A program made the translations under genes and the position numbers. Below the pieces are notes generated by a model. It was given only the letters and a program-made list of their open reading frames with translations. It was not told where the DNA came from and searched no databases. Positions 1 through 8,890 of a stretch of DNA of 57,095 nucleotides are shown piece by piece. The DNA comes from Microbacterium resistens NBRC 103078 (GTDB lineage: Bacteria; Actinomycetota; Actinomycetes; Actinomycetales; Microbacteriaceae): contig NZ_BCRA01000030.1 of NCBI RefSeq assembly GCF_001552355.1, positions 1 to 57,095 of the forward strand. Direction: 5' to 3'. Positions within the stretch are counted from its first letter, which is position 1; each line of letters starts with the position of its first letter.

Positions 1-31
1 CCGTCCGCGGGCCGCGGCGGAGACCGGTCAC
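1..31 (-). CDS. Partial 5' end of a downstream gene, possibly DUF58
   Basis: A GTG on the minus strand at 31 overlaps the stop codon of the MoxR gene by four bases (GTGA), the same junction used repeatedly elsewhere in this window. Only ten codons are inside the window, so nothing can be read from the protein. In actinobacteria a DUF58 protein usually follows MoxR in this type of cluster, so DUF58 is a guess from gene order only. Confidence 0.35.
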   Translation of the reverse strand, partial: MTGLRRGPRT

Positions 32-1017
32 GGCGCGGCGCCCACGGTCGGAGGCACCGGGGTCTGCGCGAGCGCCGCGGTCACGACCGATGCGGGGTCC
101 GTGCCCTGCGCCCATGCCTGGGGCGTCAGCGTGAGGCGGTGAGCGAGCACCGGCACCGCGATGCGCTTGATGTCGTCGGGGCGGACGTATCCCCGTCCGT
201 CGAGCGCGGCGAGGGCGCGTCCGAGGAGCACGAGCGCCTGTGACCCGCGCGGGGAGGAGCCGACGGCGACCGGGGCCGCCTCGCGCGTCGCGCGTGTGAG
301 CGCGACGCCGTACCGGACCACGTCCGGATCGACGTGGATCCGCTCGACGGCCTCCTGGATCCGACGGAGCCCCGCGCCGTCGATCACCGGCTCCACGACG
401 GTGTCCGGGCGTCCTCGACGGACCCGCTCCAGGATGATGTCCGTCTCGGCGTCGGGCGTCGGATACCCGACCGACAATCGCACCATGAACCGGTCCAGCT
501 GCGCCTCGGGCAGTGCGTAGGTCCCCTCGTACTCGACGGGGTTCGCGGTGGCGATGACGTGGAACGGCTCCGCCAGCGGGAACCGCCGCCCCTCGACCGT
601 GACCTGACGCTCGGCCATGGCCTCGAGCATCGCCGACTGCGTCTTGGGCGTCGTGCGGTTGATCTCGTCGGCGAGCAGCACGCCCGTGAAGATCGGGCCC
701 GGACGGAACTCGAAGTCCGTCGAGCCCGGGACGTACACGAAGGATCCCGTGACGTCGCCGGGCAGCATGTCGGGCGTGCACTGGAGACGGCGGAAGTCCA
801 GTCCGAGCGCGGCCGCGAGGCTTCGCGCGGCGAGGGTCTTGCCGAGACCGGGCACGTCCTCGAACAGCACGTGCCCGCCGGCGAGGATCGTCGCGAGCGC
901 GACGGACAGGGGCTCGTCCATCCCCACGACGGCGGTCCGCACGCCGGCGAGCACGCGCTGCCCGACCTCCGCGACCTCGTCCACGTCCGGCGCGGGTGTC
1001 TCATCGTGATCGGTCAT
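28..1017 (-). CDS. MoxR-type AAA+ ATPase
   Basis: About 329 aa. MoxR proteins are AAA+ ATPases thought to act as chaperones that mature or activate partner proteins, often with a von Willebrand-type or DUF58 partner. The Walker A motif PGLGKT is near residues 56-61, Walker B reads LLADEINR, and the sensor region with IATANP follows, then the C-terminal lid domain, as expected for the family. I chose the ATG at 1017 because GAGAGG lies nine bases upstream; an in-frame ATG at 1023 is possible. The start overlaps the end of the upstream gene by 17 bases, so the two are probably translationally coupled. Family assignment is firm; the client is unknown. Confidence 0.93.
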   Translation of the reverse strand: MTDHDETPAPDVDEVAEVGQRVLAGVRTAVVGMDEPLSVALATILAGGHVLFEDVPGLGKTLAARSLAAALGLDFRRLQCTPDMLPGDVTGSFVYVPGSTDFEFRPGPIFTGVLLADEINRTTPKTQSAMLEAMAERQVTVEGRRFPLAEPFHVIATANPVEYEGTYALPEAQLDRFMVRLSVGYPTPDAETDIILERVRRGRPDTVVEPVIDGAGLRRIQEAVERIHVDPDVVRYGVALTRATREAAPVAVGSSPRGSQALVLLGRALAALDGRGYVRPDDIKRIAVPVLAHRLTLTPQAWAQGTDPASVVTAALAQTPVPPTVGAAP

Positions 1018-1510
1018 GTCCATCGTCCTCTCGGTCGTGTCGTGCATCTGCGGCGGCCGGCGCGAGCCGGTCGACCGCGTCGAGGATCCGACGCAGATCG
1101 TCGCGACGGACCTCCTTCGCGGTGAGGGCCGTCCGCAGGTCCTGCCCCAGCAGGGCGTCGATCCGGGCCGCCGAGGCCGGATCGTCCAGATCGAGGCCCC
1201 GGCGGGACAGCCGCCGACGGACCACCCTCTGGACGCGGCGCACGATCGCGTGTCCCGCGACTCCCGTACGGGGATTGATGGACCACGCGAGCCGGGACAC
1301 GTCAGAACCGACGACCGGCCGTTCGGGTTCGGCGGGAGGCCACGTCGCGGTGTCGTCGAAGACCGTCCGCCGGGCGACGACGACCCCTGCGGCGACGAGC
1401 AGGAGCCACGCGATCGAGAATCCCCACGGCGCGCCCAGCGTGACGAGCACCGCCAGCACCGGGATCGCAAGGGCGACGCCGACCAGCACGGGCCCGATCC
1501 GGGCCCTCAT
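1001..1510 (-). CDS. Small membrane protein of the MoxR cluster
   Basis: 169 aa, no family recognised. Two hydrophobic segments sit back to back at residues about 5-25 and 29-47, followed by a soluble, Arg- and Asp-rich tail that looks helical. It starts at an ATG overlapping the DUF4129 stop by four bases (ATGA) and runs 17 bases into moxR, so it is the middle gene of a three-gene overlap. Its place between DUF4129 and MoxR suggests a membrane partner of the same complex; that is inference from position only. Confidence 0.8.
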   Translation of the reverse strand: MRARIGPVLVGVALAIPVLAVLVTLGAPWGFSIAWLLLVAAGVVVARRTVFDDTATWPPAEPERPVVGSDVSRLAWSINPRTGVAGHAIVRRVQRVVRRRLSRRGLDLDDPASAARIDALLGQDLRTALTAKEVRRDDLRRILDAVDRLAPAAADARHDREDDGHDRSR

Positions 1511-2235
1511 CGCCACGCCTCCTCGATACGGCGGAGCAGCCGCGCGGCCTCCGTGCGATCGCGCTCCGATGCCGTCGCCCCGCCGAAGCGAACGTCCTCG
1601 TACAGCCGGAGCAAGGCCGTCACCTCGGCAGCCGATGCGCGATGCCGCGAGAGGATCCGCACCGCCAGCTCTCCCGGGGTCTCGGACGCACCACGGGGCT
1701 GCCCCGCCCGTGCAGCCGTCTGCTCCAGCCCGACCCACGCGGCGACGATCGCGTCGTCGGGGCGTCCGATCGCCGTGATGGCGTCCAGGGCTCCGGCGAT
1801 CCCGGCGCGCACCACGGGGGCGTCGGACGCCGGATCGGACGCGTCGGGGGCGGGCATGGCGTCCTGCAGCTGCACCCCCGCCCGAACGCGCAAGGGGCGA
1901 TCGCGCCACAGTCGTCGGAGGAGGACGACGAGCACGGCGATCAGCAGAGCGGCGAGGGCGATCGCGACGAGGATCCCGAGGACGACGCCGAGCCAGGCCA
2001 GCGCCGCGGGATCCTGATCGCGGACGTCCGGCGGCGCGGTCCCCGCATCGATCGAGGGCGGCGGAGAGGGCGTGACCGCGCCGGCGCCCTCGAACAGCAG
2101 CGGACCGAAGACCGGCCGCCCCTGCAGTGCCGCGAAGGCCATCAGCACCAGGATCAGCACCACCAACGCCGATCCGCCGGCGACCGTGCGACGCGCGTCG
2201 ATTCCCCTCGTGGGTCGCGTGTCGTCGCGGCGCAT
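1507..2235 (-). CDS. DUF4129 domain membrane protein
   Basis: 242 aa. An N-terminal transmembrane segment (about 20-38) is followed by an extracytoplasmic Pro-rich linker, a second membrane segment (about 78-105) and a cytoplasmic helical domain. The C-terminal part resembles the DUF4129 domain, including its TPGELAVR stretch (family motif TPxEla). These proteins are found with MoxR, DUF58 and transglutaminase-like proteins in actinobacteria; their function is not established. I chose the ATG at 2235 because a TAGGGT hexamer lies seven bases upstream, which would make it leaderless. A GTG at 2244 is the alternative. Confidence 0.8.
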   Translation of the reverse strand: MRRDDTRPTRGIDARRTVAGGSALVVLILVLMAFAALQGRPVFGPLLFEGAGAVTPSPPPSIDAGTAPPDVRDQDPAALAWLGVVLGILVAIALAALLIAVLVVLLRRLWRDRPLRVRAGVQLQDAMPAPDASDPASDAPVVRAGIAGALDAITAIGRPDDAIVAAWVGLEQTAARAGQPRGASETPGELAVRILSRHRASAAEVTALLRLYEDVRFGGATASERDRTEAARLLRRIEEAWR

Positions 2236-2242
2236 ACGCCCC

Positions 2243-2248
2243 ACCCTA
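2243..2248 (-). promoter_or_regulatory. -10 element of the DUF4129-MoxR operon
   Basis: TAGGGT on the minus strand, seven bases before the ATG at 2235. This spacing places the transcription start at or next to the start codon, so the mRNA would be leaderless. No clear -35 is seen. Confidence 0.5.
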
Positions 2249-2310
2249 GGTCACCGCCGCTCTCGCCCCCGGTTCTCCACAGGCGACGCCCGGAGACGGC
2301 TACCGCGGGC

Positions 2311-2754
2311 TCAGAGCGTCACGGCACCGGCATACGGCGCCAGACCGTCGCGGACGGCGGCGGCGTCGTGGGCGGAGATGCCCAGCCGAGCGAGGACCTG
2401 ACCCGGGACGGCCAGCGCCCGCTCGCGCAGTGCGCGGCCGGCGGCCGTGAGGCCGATGTCGAGGCGCCGCTCGTCGGCGGAGCTCCGGACGCGCTCCACC
2501 AGTCCGTCCGCCTCCAGACGCTTGACGAGCGGGGACGCCGTGGCCGGATCCATCGCGAGCTCGGTGGCCAGCTCGCGCAGCGTCCTCGGCGCCTGCTCCC
2601 ACAGAGCGAGCATGACGAGGTACTGCGGGTGCGTCAGACCCAGCGGCTCGAGGATCGGTCGGTAGATGGCCACGACGTTGCGCGCGGCGGTGACCAGGGC
2701 GAAGCACAACTGGTTCTCCAGTCGCAGCATCTCTTCCGGCGTCGGTTCCTCCAT
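2311..2754 (-). CDS. MarR family transcriptional regulator
   Basis: 147 aa, the usual size of a winged-helix MarR dimer. The N-terminal dimerisation helices carry LENQLCFALVTAARN, and the wing region carries VKRLEADGLVER and SSADERRLDIGLT, matching MarR/OhrR proteins. A single Cys (in LENQLCFAL) is placed like the peroxide-sensing Cys of one-Cys OhrR proteins, but no ohr gene is adjacent, so redox sensing is only a possibility. The start at 2754 is chosen by homology; upstream in-frame codons would run through the divergent promoter. It probably represses itself and the divergent gene at 2801 through the palindrome between them. Confidence 0.9.
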   Translation of the reverse strand: MEEPTPEEMLRLENQLCFALVTAARNVVAIYRPILEPLGLTHPQYLVMLALWEQAPRTLRELATELAMDPATASPLVKRLEADGLVERVRSSADERRLDIGLTAAGRALRERALAVPGQVLARLGISAHDAAAVRDGLAPYAGAVTL

Positions 2755-2783
2755 GGCGTCGATGATACCTCGCACGCAAATCA

Positions 2784-2795
2784 TTAGTACACTAA
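2784..2795. promoter_or_regulatory. Palindromic operator between marR and the divergent gene
   Basis: The inverted repeat TTAGT-AC-ACTAA is perfect in both arms and lies in the 46-base gap between the two start codons. On the plus strand TACACT (2788-2793) can serve as the -10 of the gene starting at 2801, seven bases downstream. The palindrome therefore overlaps the promoter, as expected for a MarR repressor site. Confidence 0.6.
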
Positions 2796-2800
2796 GCAGT

Positions 2801-3058
2801 ATGAACGACACCCCGGATCCGAGCCCAGCCCCCCGTCCGCCGCTGCGGACGAGGATCCGCGAGGCAGGCGGCCTCTACGCGTGGTTCAACACGAACCTCA
2901 TCCGGTTCGCCGGCCCGGCGTCGGTCGGCCCGTACGAGGCGACGCCTCCTCCGTCCGACGCGGAGAGGGCGCAGCGCGCCTGCCCGCTGTGCGGCGCTCC
3001 GATGACCTCACACGAGATCGACCGATCGGGACCCAAGCCGCTGATGCACTGCCCCTGA
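2801..3058 (+). CDS. Small protein with C-terminal zinc-ribbon-like Cys motif
   Basis: 85 aa, no named family recognised. The N-terminal half is Pro-rich, then comes an Arg-rich helical stretch with LYAWFNTNLIRF. The C-terminus has CPLCGAPM and, about 20 residues later, a final HCP, which suggests half of a zinc knuckle. It has no Shine-Dalgarno sequence; the ATG is seven bases after a TACACT -10-like hexamer, so it is probably leaderless. It is divergent from marR and shares its operator, so it is likely controlled by that regulator. Confidence 0.75.
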   Translation: MNDTPDPSPAPRPPLRTRIREAGGLYAWFNTNLIRFAGPASVGPYEATPPPSDAERAQRACPLCGAPMTSHEIDRSGPKPLMHCP

Positions 3059-3073
3059 CCGGCCCCCGTCTCC

Positions 3074-3436
3074 TCACCCCTCGCCGTCGTCACTGCCGTC
3101 GGGCCCGCGCGAGGGCGCCGCGTTGTCCTCACGCGCGGCGTCGATCCAGAACATCAGCTCCGCGTCCCCGAACCCGGTGGTGTCGACGTCGAGCCACCGG
3201 GTCCCCATGCTGCGCGCGCCCATCACCGCCACGCGAGCCTCCGGACGCGTGACGAGCTCCTCCCCGTGCTCGTCGCTCAGCCGGACCAGGAGGACTCCCC
3301 CGCGGCGCGCGCCGACCAGGATCCGGTCGTTGACCATGAAGACGCGGCTTCCGAACATCCGCTTCTCCTCGAGCGTCGGCTCGTCGGCCAGCAGCGCCCG
3401 CACGCGATCCGCAAGCTCGGTCCCCGCCTCATCCAT
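3074..3436 (-). CDS. TfoX N-terminal domain protein
   Basis: 120 aa. The protein carries the TfoX/Sxy N-terminal domain: EEKRMFGSRVFMVNDRILVGARRGG followed by a beta-rich core and the aromatic stretch ELMFWIDAA. Only the N-terminal domain is present, as is common in actinobacteria; the competence role of the full-length proteobacterial TfoX cannot be assumed. It starts 29 bases after uvrB ends and is probably cotranscribed with it. A disordered acidic tail ends the protein. Confidence 0.85.
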   Translation of the reverse strand: MDEAGTELADRVRALLADEPTLEEKRMFGSRVFMVNDRILVGARRGGVLLVRLSDEHGEELVTRPEARVAVMGARSMGTRWLDVDTTGFGDAELMFWIDAAREDNAAPSRGPDGSDDGEG

Positions 3437-3464
3437 GCCGTGCTCCCGTCGCTCGATCGCCGGC

Positions 3465-5546
3465 TCAGGCGTGTCCTGCCCGTTCCATGGCCCGCAGCTC
3501 CTTCTTCAGGTCCTGCACCTCGTCGCGAAGCCGGGCAGCCAGCTCGAACTTCAGTTCCGACGCCGCCGCGAGCATCTGGTCCGACAGGTCGGCGATGGTC
3601 GCCTCGAGCTGCTCCGCCCCCTCGGCGGCGATCCCCTCGCGACGCAGGTTCGGAGTGGGCGACTTGCCCTTCCCGCTCCTGCCCGCCCGCCCGCCGCGCC
3701 CGGACAGCATCTCGGCGGTGTCCGCTCCCTCGCGGGCCAGCACCTCGGTGATGTCGGCGATGCGCTTGCGCAGCGGCTGCGGATCGATGCCGTGGGCCGT
3801 GTTGTACGCGATCTGCTTCTCGCGGCGCCGCTCGGTCTCCTCGATCGCGTTGCGCATGGAATCGGTCATGTTGTCGGCGTACATGTGCACCTCGCCCGAC
3901 ACGTTTCGGGCGGCACGGCCGATGGTCTGGATGAGCGACGTGCCCGAACGGAGGAAACCCTCCTTGTCGGCGTCCAGGATCGCCACCAGCGACACCTCGG
4001 GCAGATCCAGGCCCTCCCGCAGGAGGTTGATGCCGACCAGCACGTCGTACACCCCGGCGCGCAGCTCGGTCAGCAGCTCGACGCGACGCAGCGTGTCGAC
4101 GTCGGAGTGCAGGTAGCGCACCTTCACGCCGTGCTCGCCGAGGAAGTCGGTGAGCTCCTCGGCCATCTTCTTCGTCAGGGTCGTCACGAGCACGCGCTCA
4201 TCACGCTCCACCCGCAGGCGGATCTCCTCCAGAAGATCGTCGATCTGGCCCTTGGAGGGCTTCACCACGATCTGCGGGTCCACGAGCCCCGTCGGGCGGA
4301 TGATCTGCTCCACGACGCCGTCGGCGACGCCCATCTCGTACTTGCCCGGCGTCGCCGAGAGGTACACCGTCTGGCCGATCCGCTGCGTGAACTCGTCCCA
4401 CCGCAGCGGGCGGTTGTCCAGGGCGCTGGGAAGGCGGAAGCCGTGATCCACCAGGGTGCGCTTGCGCGACGCGTCCCCCTCGTACATCGCGCCGATCTGC
4501 GGCACGGTCACGTGCGACTCGTCGATGACCAGGAGGAAGTCGTCGGGGAAGAAGTCCAGCAGCGTGTGCGGCGGCTCGCCCGGCTCGCGACCGTCCATAT
4601 GGCGCGAGTAGTTCTCGATCCCGGAGCAGAAGCCGAGCTGCTGCAGCATCTCCAGGTCGAAGGTCGTCCGCATCCGCAGTCGCTGCGCCTCCAGCAGCTT
4701 GCCCTGTCGCTCGAGCTCCGCGAGCCGCTCGGCCAGCTCCTCCTCGATCGAGCCGATCGCGCGCTGCACGACATCGGTGCCGGCCACGTAGTGGGACGCG
4801 GGGAAGATCGGCACGGCGTCGAGCCGCTCGATGATCTCGCCGGTGAGCGGGTGCAGCGAGTACAGCGCCTCGATCTCGTCGCCGAAGAGCTCGATCCGGA
4901 TGGCGTGCTCCTCGTACACCGGGATGATCTCGATGGTGTCGCCGCGCACCCGGAAGTTCCCCCGGGAGAAGTCCACGTCGTTGCGGTTGTACTGCATCGA
5001 GATGAACTGGCGGATCAGCGCATCGCGGTCGTATCGCTCCCCCACCTGCAGCGCCACCATCGCGCGGAGATACTCCTCGGGCGCACCCAGTCCGTAGATG
5101 CAGGACACCGTCGACACGACCACCACGTCGCGCCGCGACAGCAGGGAGTTCGTCGTCGAGTGCCGCAGCCGCTCCACCTCGGCGTTGATCGAGGAGTCCT
5201 TCTCGATGAAGGTGTCCGTCTGCGGGACGTAGGCCTCGGGCTGGTAGTAGTCGTAGTACGACACGAAGTACTCGACCGCGTTGTGCGGCATCAGCTCGCG
5301 GAACTCGTTCGCGAGCTGGGCCGCCAGGGTCTTGTTGTGCGCGAGGATCAGCGTCGGGCGCTGGACCTGCTCGATCAGCCACGCGGTCGTCGCGGACTTT
5401 CCCGTGCCGGTGGCGCCGAGCAGGACGACGTCCGTCTCGCCGGCGTTGATCCGGGCGGCGAGCTCCGCGATCGCCTGCGGCTGGTCGCCGGAGGGCGCGT
5501 ACTCGCTGACGACCTCGAAGGGCCGGACGCTGCGGGTGGGTTGCAT
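3465..5546 (-). CDS. uvrB: Excinuclease ABC subunit B (UvrB)
   Basis: 693 aa, normal length. UvrB is the damage-verifying DNA helicase of nucleotide excision repair; it loads with UvrA and recruits UvrC. The Walker A motif GATGTGKS is near 44-51, the damage-clamping beta-hairpin [12 protein letters not shown] near 97-108, helicase motifs continue through IGRAARN, and the UvrC-binding UVR domain is at the C-terminus. The reading frame stays open well upstream, but homologues begin at the equivalent of [10 protein letters not shown]. That ATG lies seven bases after a TACGCT hexamer with no Shine-Dalgarno sequence, so it is probably leaderless. Confidence 0.98.
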   Translation of the reverse strand: MQPTRSVRPFEVVSEYAPSGDQPQAIAELAARINAGETDVVLLGATGTGKSATTAWLIEQVQRPTLILAHNKTLAAQLANEFRELMPHNAVEYFVSYYDYYQPEAYVPQTDTFIEKDSSINAEVERLRHSTTNSLLSRRDVVVVSTVSCIYGLGAPEEYLRAMVALQVGERYDRDALIRQFISMQYNRNDVDFSRGNFRVRGDTIEIIPVYEEHAIRIELFGDEIEALYSLHPLTGEIIERLDAVPIFPASHYVAGTDVVQRAIGSIEEELAERLAELERQGKLLEAQRLRMRTTFDLEMLQQLGFCSGIENYSRHMDGREPGEPPHTLLDFFPDDFLLVIDESHVTVPQIGAMYEGDASRKRTLVDHGFRLPSALDNRPLRWDEFTQRIGQTVYLSATPGKYEMGVADGVVEQIIRPTGLVDPQIVVKPSKGQIDDLLEEIRLRVERDERVLVTTLTKKMAEELTDFLGEHGVKVRYLHSDVDTLRRVELLTELRAGVYDVLVGINLLREGLDLPEVSLVAILDADKEGFLRSGTSLIQTIGRAARNVSGEVHMYADNMTDSMRNAIEETERRREKQIAYNTAHGIDPQPLRKRIADITEVLAREGADTAEMLSGRGGRAGRSGKGKSPTPNLRREGIAAEGAEQLEATIADLSDQMLAAASELKFELAARLRDEVQDLKKELRAMERAGHA

Positions 5547-5553
5547 GACTACC

Positions 5554-5559
5554 AGCGTA
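5554..5559 (-). promoter_or_regulatory. -10 element of uvrB
   Basis: TACGCT, seven bases upstream of the uvrB ATG. It fits a leaderless transcript. No convincing -35 is present. Confidence 0.5.
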
Positions 5560-5633
5560 GGCGGGGCCACCGACACGCGGGCCGGACGGCCGTTCATCCG
5601 CACAGCGGTCGGGCGTCCGCCGCCGTCGCGGCC

Positions 5634-5639
5634 TAGAGT
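5634..5639 (+). promoter_or_regulatory. -10 element of the DUF4126 gene
   Basis: TAGAGT, six bases upstream of the GTG at 5646. It fits a leaderless transcript; the purine-rich bases between are too close to the start to act as a ribosome binding site. Confidence 0.5.
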
Positions 5640-5645
5640 GAGGGC

Positions 5646-6263
5646 GTGATCGAGTTCGTGATCGGCTCCAGCCTGGCCGCGGCAGCGGGCCTCAACGCCT
5701 GGATGCCGCTGTTCCTGCTCGGTCTCGCCGACCGCCTCCTGCCCGCGGTCGCTCTGCCCGCAGGATGGACCTGGCTGTCCAGCGACATCGCGCTCTGGGT
5801 CATCGGCGCGCTGCTGCTCGTGGAGATCGTGGCCGACAAGATCCCGGCCCTCGACTCCGCGAACGACGTCCTGCAGAGCATCGTCCGCCCCGCGGCGGGA
5901 GGCATCGCCTTCGGCGCAGGGTCGAACGCGCAGACCGTCGCCGTCGACGACCCCTCGACGTTCTTCTCGACCAACGCGTGGGTGCCCATCGTGGCCGGCA
6001 TCGCCATCGCCCTCGTCGTGCACGCGGTCAAGGCCACCACCCGGGTCGCCGCGAACACGGCGACCGCCGGGATCGCGGCCCCCGTGCTCAGCACCTCGGA
6101 GGACGCCGCCTCCTTCGCGCTCGCCGCCGCGGCGATCGTCGTTCCTCTCCTCGCCGCCCTGCTGCTGATCGGGCTGATCGTCGGTGCCGTCGTCCTCGTC
6201 CGACGCGCCGCACGCCGCCGACGGCGGTCCGCGGACGCGGCGCCGCCGGTCACGCCCGCGTGA
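5646..6263 (+). CDS. DUF4126 family membrane protein
   Basis: 205 aa. It matches the DUF4126 pattern: an N-terminal [21 protein letters not shown], the motif [18 protein letters not shown], a glycine/alanine-rich core and terminal hydrophobic helices, giving about four membrane segments and a short Arg-rich cytoplasmic tail. The function of the family is unknown. The start is a leaderless GTG. Its last 14 bases overlap the convergent coaE gene. Confidence 0.88.
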   Translation: MIEFVIGSSLAAAAGLNAWMPLFLLGLADRLLPAVALPAGWTWLSSDIALWVIGALLLVEIVADKIPALDSANDVLQSIVRPAAGGIAFGAGSNAQTVAVDDPSTFFSTNAWVPIVAGIAIALVVHAVKATTRVAANTATAGIAAPVLSTSEDAASFALAAAAIVVPLLAALLLIGLIVGAVVLVRRAARRRRRSADAAPPVTPA

Positions 6264-6849
6264 GGCGCTCCCACAGGCGATCGGCCTGACGACGGGTGTC
6301 GTCCAGGGAGCCGGTGGTGTCGATCCGCACGTCCGCGATCGCGCGGCGCGCCTCGTCCGAGACCTGCGCCGCGATCCGGGACCGGGCGGCCTCTCTCGTC
6401 ATCCCCCGCTCGGTGACGAGACGCTCCTCCCGTACCTCCGCGGGGGCGTCGGCGACCACGATCAGGTCCCAGGGATCGTCCGCCCGGGCCTCCACGAGCA
6501 GCGGCACGTCGTAGACGACGAGCGCGCCCGGATCCGCGGCGAGGGCCCGCTCGAACCGGCGGTGCGACTCGTCGCGGACCGCGGGGTGCACGATCGCGTT
6601 CAGGTCGGAGAGCGCCGCGGGGTCGTCGAAGACCATCGCTCCGAGCGCAGCGCGGTCGAGCGAGCCGTCGGCGGCGATGACCTCCTGACCGAACCTCTCG
6701 GCGATGCGGGCGAGCACGGGCGAGCCGGGGGCTTGGACCTCCCGGACGATCGCATCGGCGTCGACGACGACGGCGCCGTGCTCGGCCAGACGAGCGGCGA
6801 TCGTGGACTTCCCCGAGGCGATCCCGCCGGTGAGCGCGATGAGCGGCAT
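6250..6849 (-). CDS. coaE: Dephospho-CoA kinase
   Basis: 199 aa. CoaE phosphorylates the ribose 3' hydroxyl of dephospho-CoA with ATP, the last step of coenzyme A synthesis. The P-loop GGIASGKST is at residues 8-16, the CoA-binding region contains [11 protein letters not shown], and [10 protein letters not shown] is the conserved lid-region motif. Length is normal for forms without a C-terminal extension. Upstream, AAGACT lies six bases before the ATG, a weak leaderless signal. It converges on DUF4126 with a 14-base 3' overlap. Confidence 0.96.
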   Translation of the reverse strand: MPLIALTGGIASGKSTIAARLAEHGAVVVDADAIVREVQAPGSPVLARIAERFGQEVIAADGSLDRAALGAMVFDDPAALSDLNAIVHPAVRDESHRRFERALAADPGALVVYDVPLLVEARADDPWDLIVVADAPAEVREERLVTERGMTREAARSRIAAQVSDEARRAIADVRIDTTGSLDDTRRQADRLWERLTRA

Positions 6850-6890
6850 CCCGCCAGTCTTCCACAGCGTGCGGGACCGTCCGGCCGTGG

Positions 6891-8240
6891 TCAGCGCGAC
6901 GCGCCCTCCCGTGCGTCCTCCCACCGGAATCGCCCGCCCGCCGCGGCGAACTCGGCGGCCACGGCGTCGCGCAGCTCCGCGTCCGCCAGGTAGTCCGCCG
7001 CTGTCGCGGCCAGACCGACCGCGGCATCGGCGAGGGCGGCGAAGGCCGGCTCCCGGATCGTCTGGGCGGCGAAGGCGGCGTTGTGGGGATGGACGTCGTC
7101 CGGGCCGCCGAGACCGATCGAGGGGTGCAGCGAGGGAACGTAGCGACTGACGTTGCCCATGTCCGTGGACGGTCCGCCCTGCGCGGCGACGGGCGGAGAC
7201 GGCGGCACCTCCCGACCGCGGCGGCGCACGGCGTCCGCCCATCGTCGCGTCAGCGCCAGGTTGGGCTGCAGCGGGAGGTACGGAGGAACCGGGTCCACCT
7301 CGATGTCCGCGTGGGTCCCGGTCGCGAGCCCGGCCGCCTCCAGCACGGCCACGACGCGGTCCGTGAGGACGCGCAGCGTCTCGATCTCCGCCGAGCGCAC
7401 GTAGAAGAGCGCCGAGGCGCGCTCCGGCACGACGTTCGGGACGGCGCCGCCGTCGGTGATGATGCCGTGCAGCCGATCCGTGGGGAGGATGTGCTGACGC
7501 AGCTGCGCGACGCCCTGGTACGCCGTCACGACCGCATCGAGGGCGTTGCGCCCCAGCCACGGTGCGCCCGCCGCGTGCGCGGCCCGCCCCCGGTACGTGA
7601 CCGCGACCCGGCGCACGCCCGTCGTCCTCGGGCCGAGGACCGGCGACGTGCGTGCTCCCGCGGCGGGATGCACCATGCCCGCGGCGTCGACCGCGTCGAA
7701 GCCGCCCGCGCGCAGGACGAGCTCCTTGCCGCCCCCGTTCTCCTCCGCGGGAGCGCCGACGAGCGACAGGCGCGCACCCAGGCGCTCCGCCACCGGCGCG
7801 GCAGCGAGGAACGCCCCGACCGCCGCCGCGGCGATGATGTTGTGACCGCACGCATGGCCCACGCCGGGCAAGGCGTCGTACTCGGCGATCACCGCGAAGT
7901 GCGGACCCGAACCCCCGCCGACGGTCGCCAGGAATGCGGTGGGCACGCCGAAGGCGCCGACCTCGACCGCACGGCCGTGGCTCTCCACGAGCTCGGCGAT
8001 CCTCGCGACCGACCGCTGCTCCTCGAATCCGATCTCGGGATCCTCGAAGAGCGCCGTCGCGAGCGCGCGGAGATCCGGGGCGAGGTCCGCCACCGAGCGA
8101 CCGAGCTCCGCGTGCACCGCGTCGCCCGCGCCGGCGAACGACGAGGTCTCGGCAACGGGCTCGGGGACGACGGGGGCCACGACGTGGCGCTGCTGCCATT
8201 CCAGGTAGGCGGTCAGATCGCCCTCGACCCCGGCCGTCAC
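6891..8240 (-). CDS. M20 family amidohydrolase
   Basis: 449 aa. M20 amidohydrolases are di-metal enzymes that cleave amide bonds of N-acyl or peptide-like substrates. The metal-site motif VGHACGHNI, the EENGGGKE region and the dimerisation domain after GRAAHAAGAPW are all visible, resembling the aminobenzoyl-glutamate/aminoacylase branch. The start is a GTG overlapping the upstream stop by four bases. It is the last gene of the importer operon and probably hydrolyses the imported compound or its oxidation product. Substrate unknown. Confidence 0.9.
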   Translation of the reverse strand: MTAGVEGDLTAYLEWQQRHVVAPVVPEPVAETSSFAGAGDAVHAELGRSVADLAPDLRALATALFEDPEIGFEEQRSVARIAELVESHGRAVEVGAFGVPTAFLATVGGGSGPHFAVIAEYDALPGVGHACGHNIIAAAAVGAFLAAAPVAERLGARLSLVGAPAEENGGGKELVLRAGGFDAVDAAGMVHPAAGARTSPVLGPRTTGVRRVAVTYRGRAAHAAGAPWLGRNALDAVVTAYQGVAQLRQHILPTDRLHGIITDGGAVPNVVPERASALFYVRSAEIETLRVLTDRVVAVLEAAGLATGTHADIEVDPVPPYLPLQPNLALTRRWADAVRRRGREVPPSPPVAAQGGPSTDMGNVSRYVPSLHPSIGLGGPDDVHPHNAAFAAQTIREPAFAALADAAVGLAATAADYLADAELRDAVAAEFAAAGGRFRWEDAREGASR

Positions 8241-8890
8241 AGCGCGACCGTCCGGCCGTCCGGCGTGCGCAGGGTCAGCCGGAAGCCGGCGGGCCGCCCC
8301 TCGACGACCTCGGCGAGCGCCCCGTCTTCGAGCCCCAGTGCCTCGTGGATCGCCCGCAGGGGCGCGGGGTCCGGCTCCACCCGCTCGAACGAGACGACCT
8401 CGATCGTCGGGATGTCGCTGAGGCCCGGCTGCTCGGTGCTCCCCCAGTCGATGAGGAACGGGGACGCGTACCCGCCCGCGCCGCCGCCCCGGGTCAGCCG
8501 CCACTCCAGCAGTTCCCCGTCGGGCCGGCGCCGGGACAGCTCCCAGATCTCGCCGGGATCGAAGCCGCGCGCACGGGCGCCCTCCACCGTCGCGTCGATG
8601 TCCTCCGGATGGACCGCGTACGTCACGACGGCCGGCCCGCTCAGCGCGTCGATGCCGAACGTCGTCGGGGGCGCGGGGTGGTCGAGCGACGGATCCGGCC
8701 CGATCAGCTCGATGTAGTGCGGGGCGCGGCGCCCCTCGACGGTGAGCGCCACGAGCGCGTTGGCGGTTCCCGTGGGGTGTGCCCCGCCGGGCGCCGCGGC
8801 GACGCCGGTGCGCTCGGCGAACCAGGAGACGAGACCGGCGAGGTCGGGGCCGGCGATGACGATGTGATCCAGCTGCGCGGGGATGCTCAC
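8237..8890 (-). CDS. Glyoxalase-like (VOC) family protein
   Basis: 217 aa with two VOC-type beta-alpha-beta modules. The first begins QLDHIVIAGPDLAGLVSWF; the second is in the C-terminal half and ends with RTPDGRTVAL. The glyoxalase-like domain (PF13468 type) is the best match from memory. Metal ligands cannot be assigned with confidence beyond the N-terminal His. It overlaps both neighbours by four bases (8237-8240 and 8887-8890), so it is coupled to the AhpD-like and amidohydrolase genes. Confidence 0.85.
   Translation of the reverse strand: MSIPAQLDHIVIAGPDLAGLVSWFAERTGVAAAPGGAHPTGTANALVALTVEGRRAPHYIELIGPDPSLDHPAPPTTFGIDALSGPAVVTYAVHPEDIDATVEGARARGFDPGEIWELSRRRPDGELLEWRLTRGGGAGGYASPFLIDWGSTEQPGLSDIPTIEVVSFERVEPDPAPLRAIHEALGLEDGALAEVVEGRPAGFRLTLRTPDGRTVAL

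Noticed and set aside
3123..5636. 837-codon plus-strand frame opposite uvrB
   Set aside because: Shadow of uvrB with biased composition (His, Arg, Leu, Val) and no recognisable domain.
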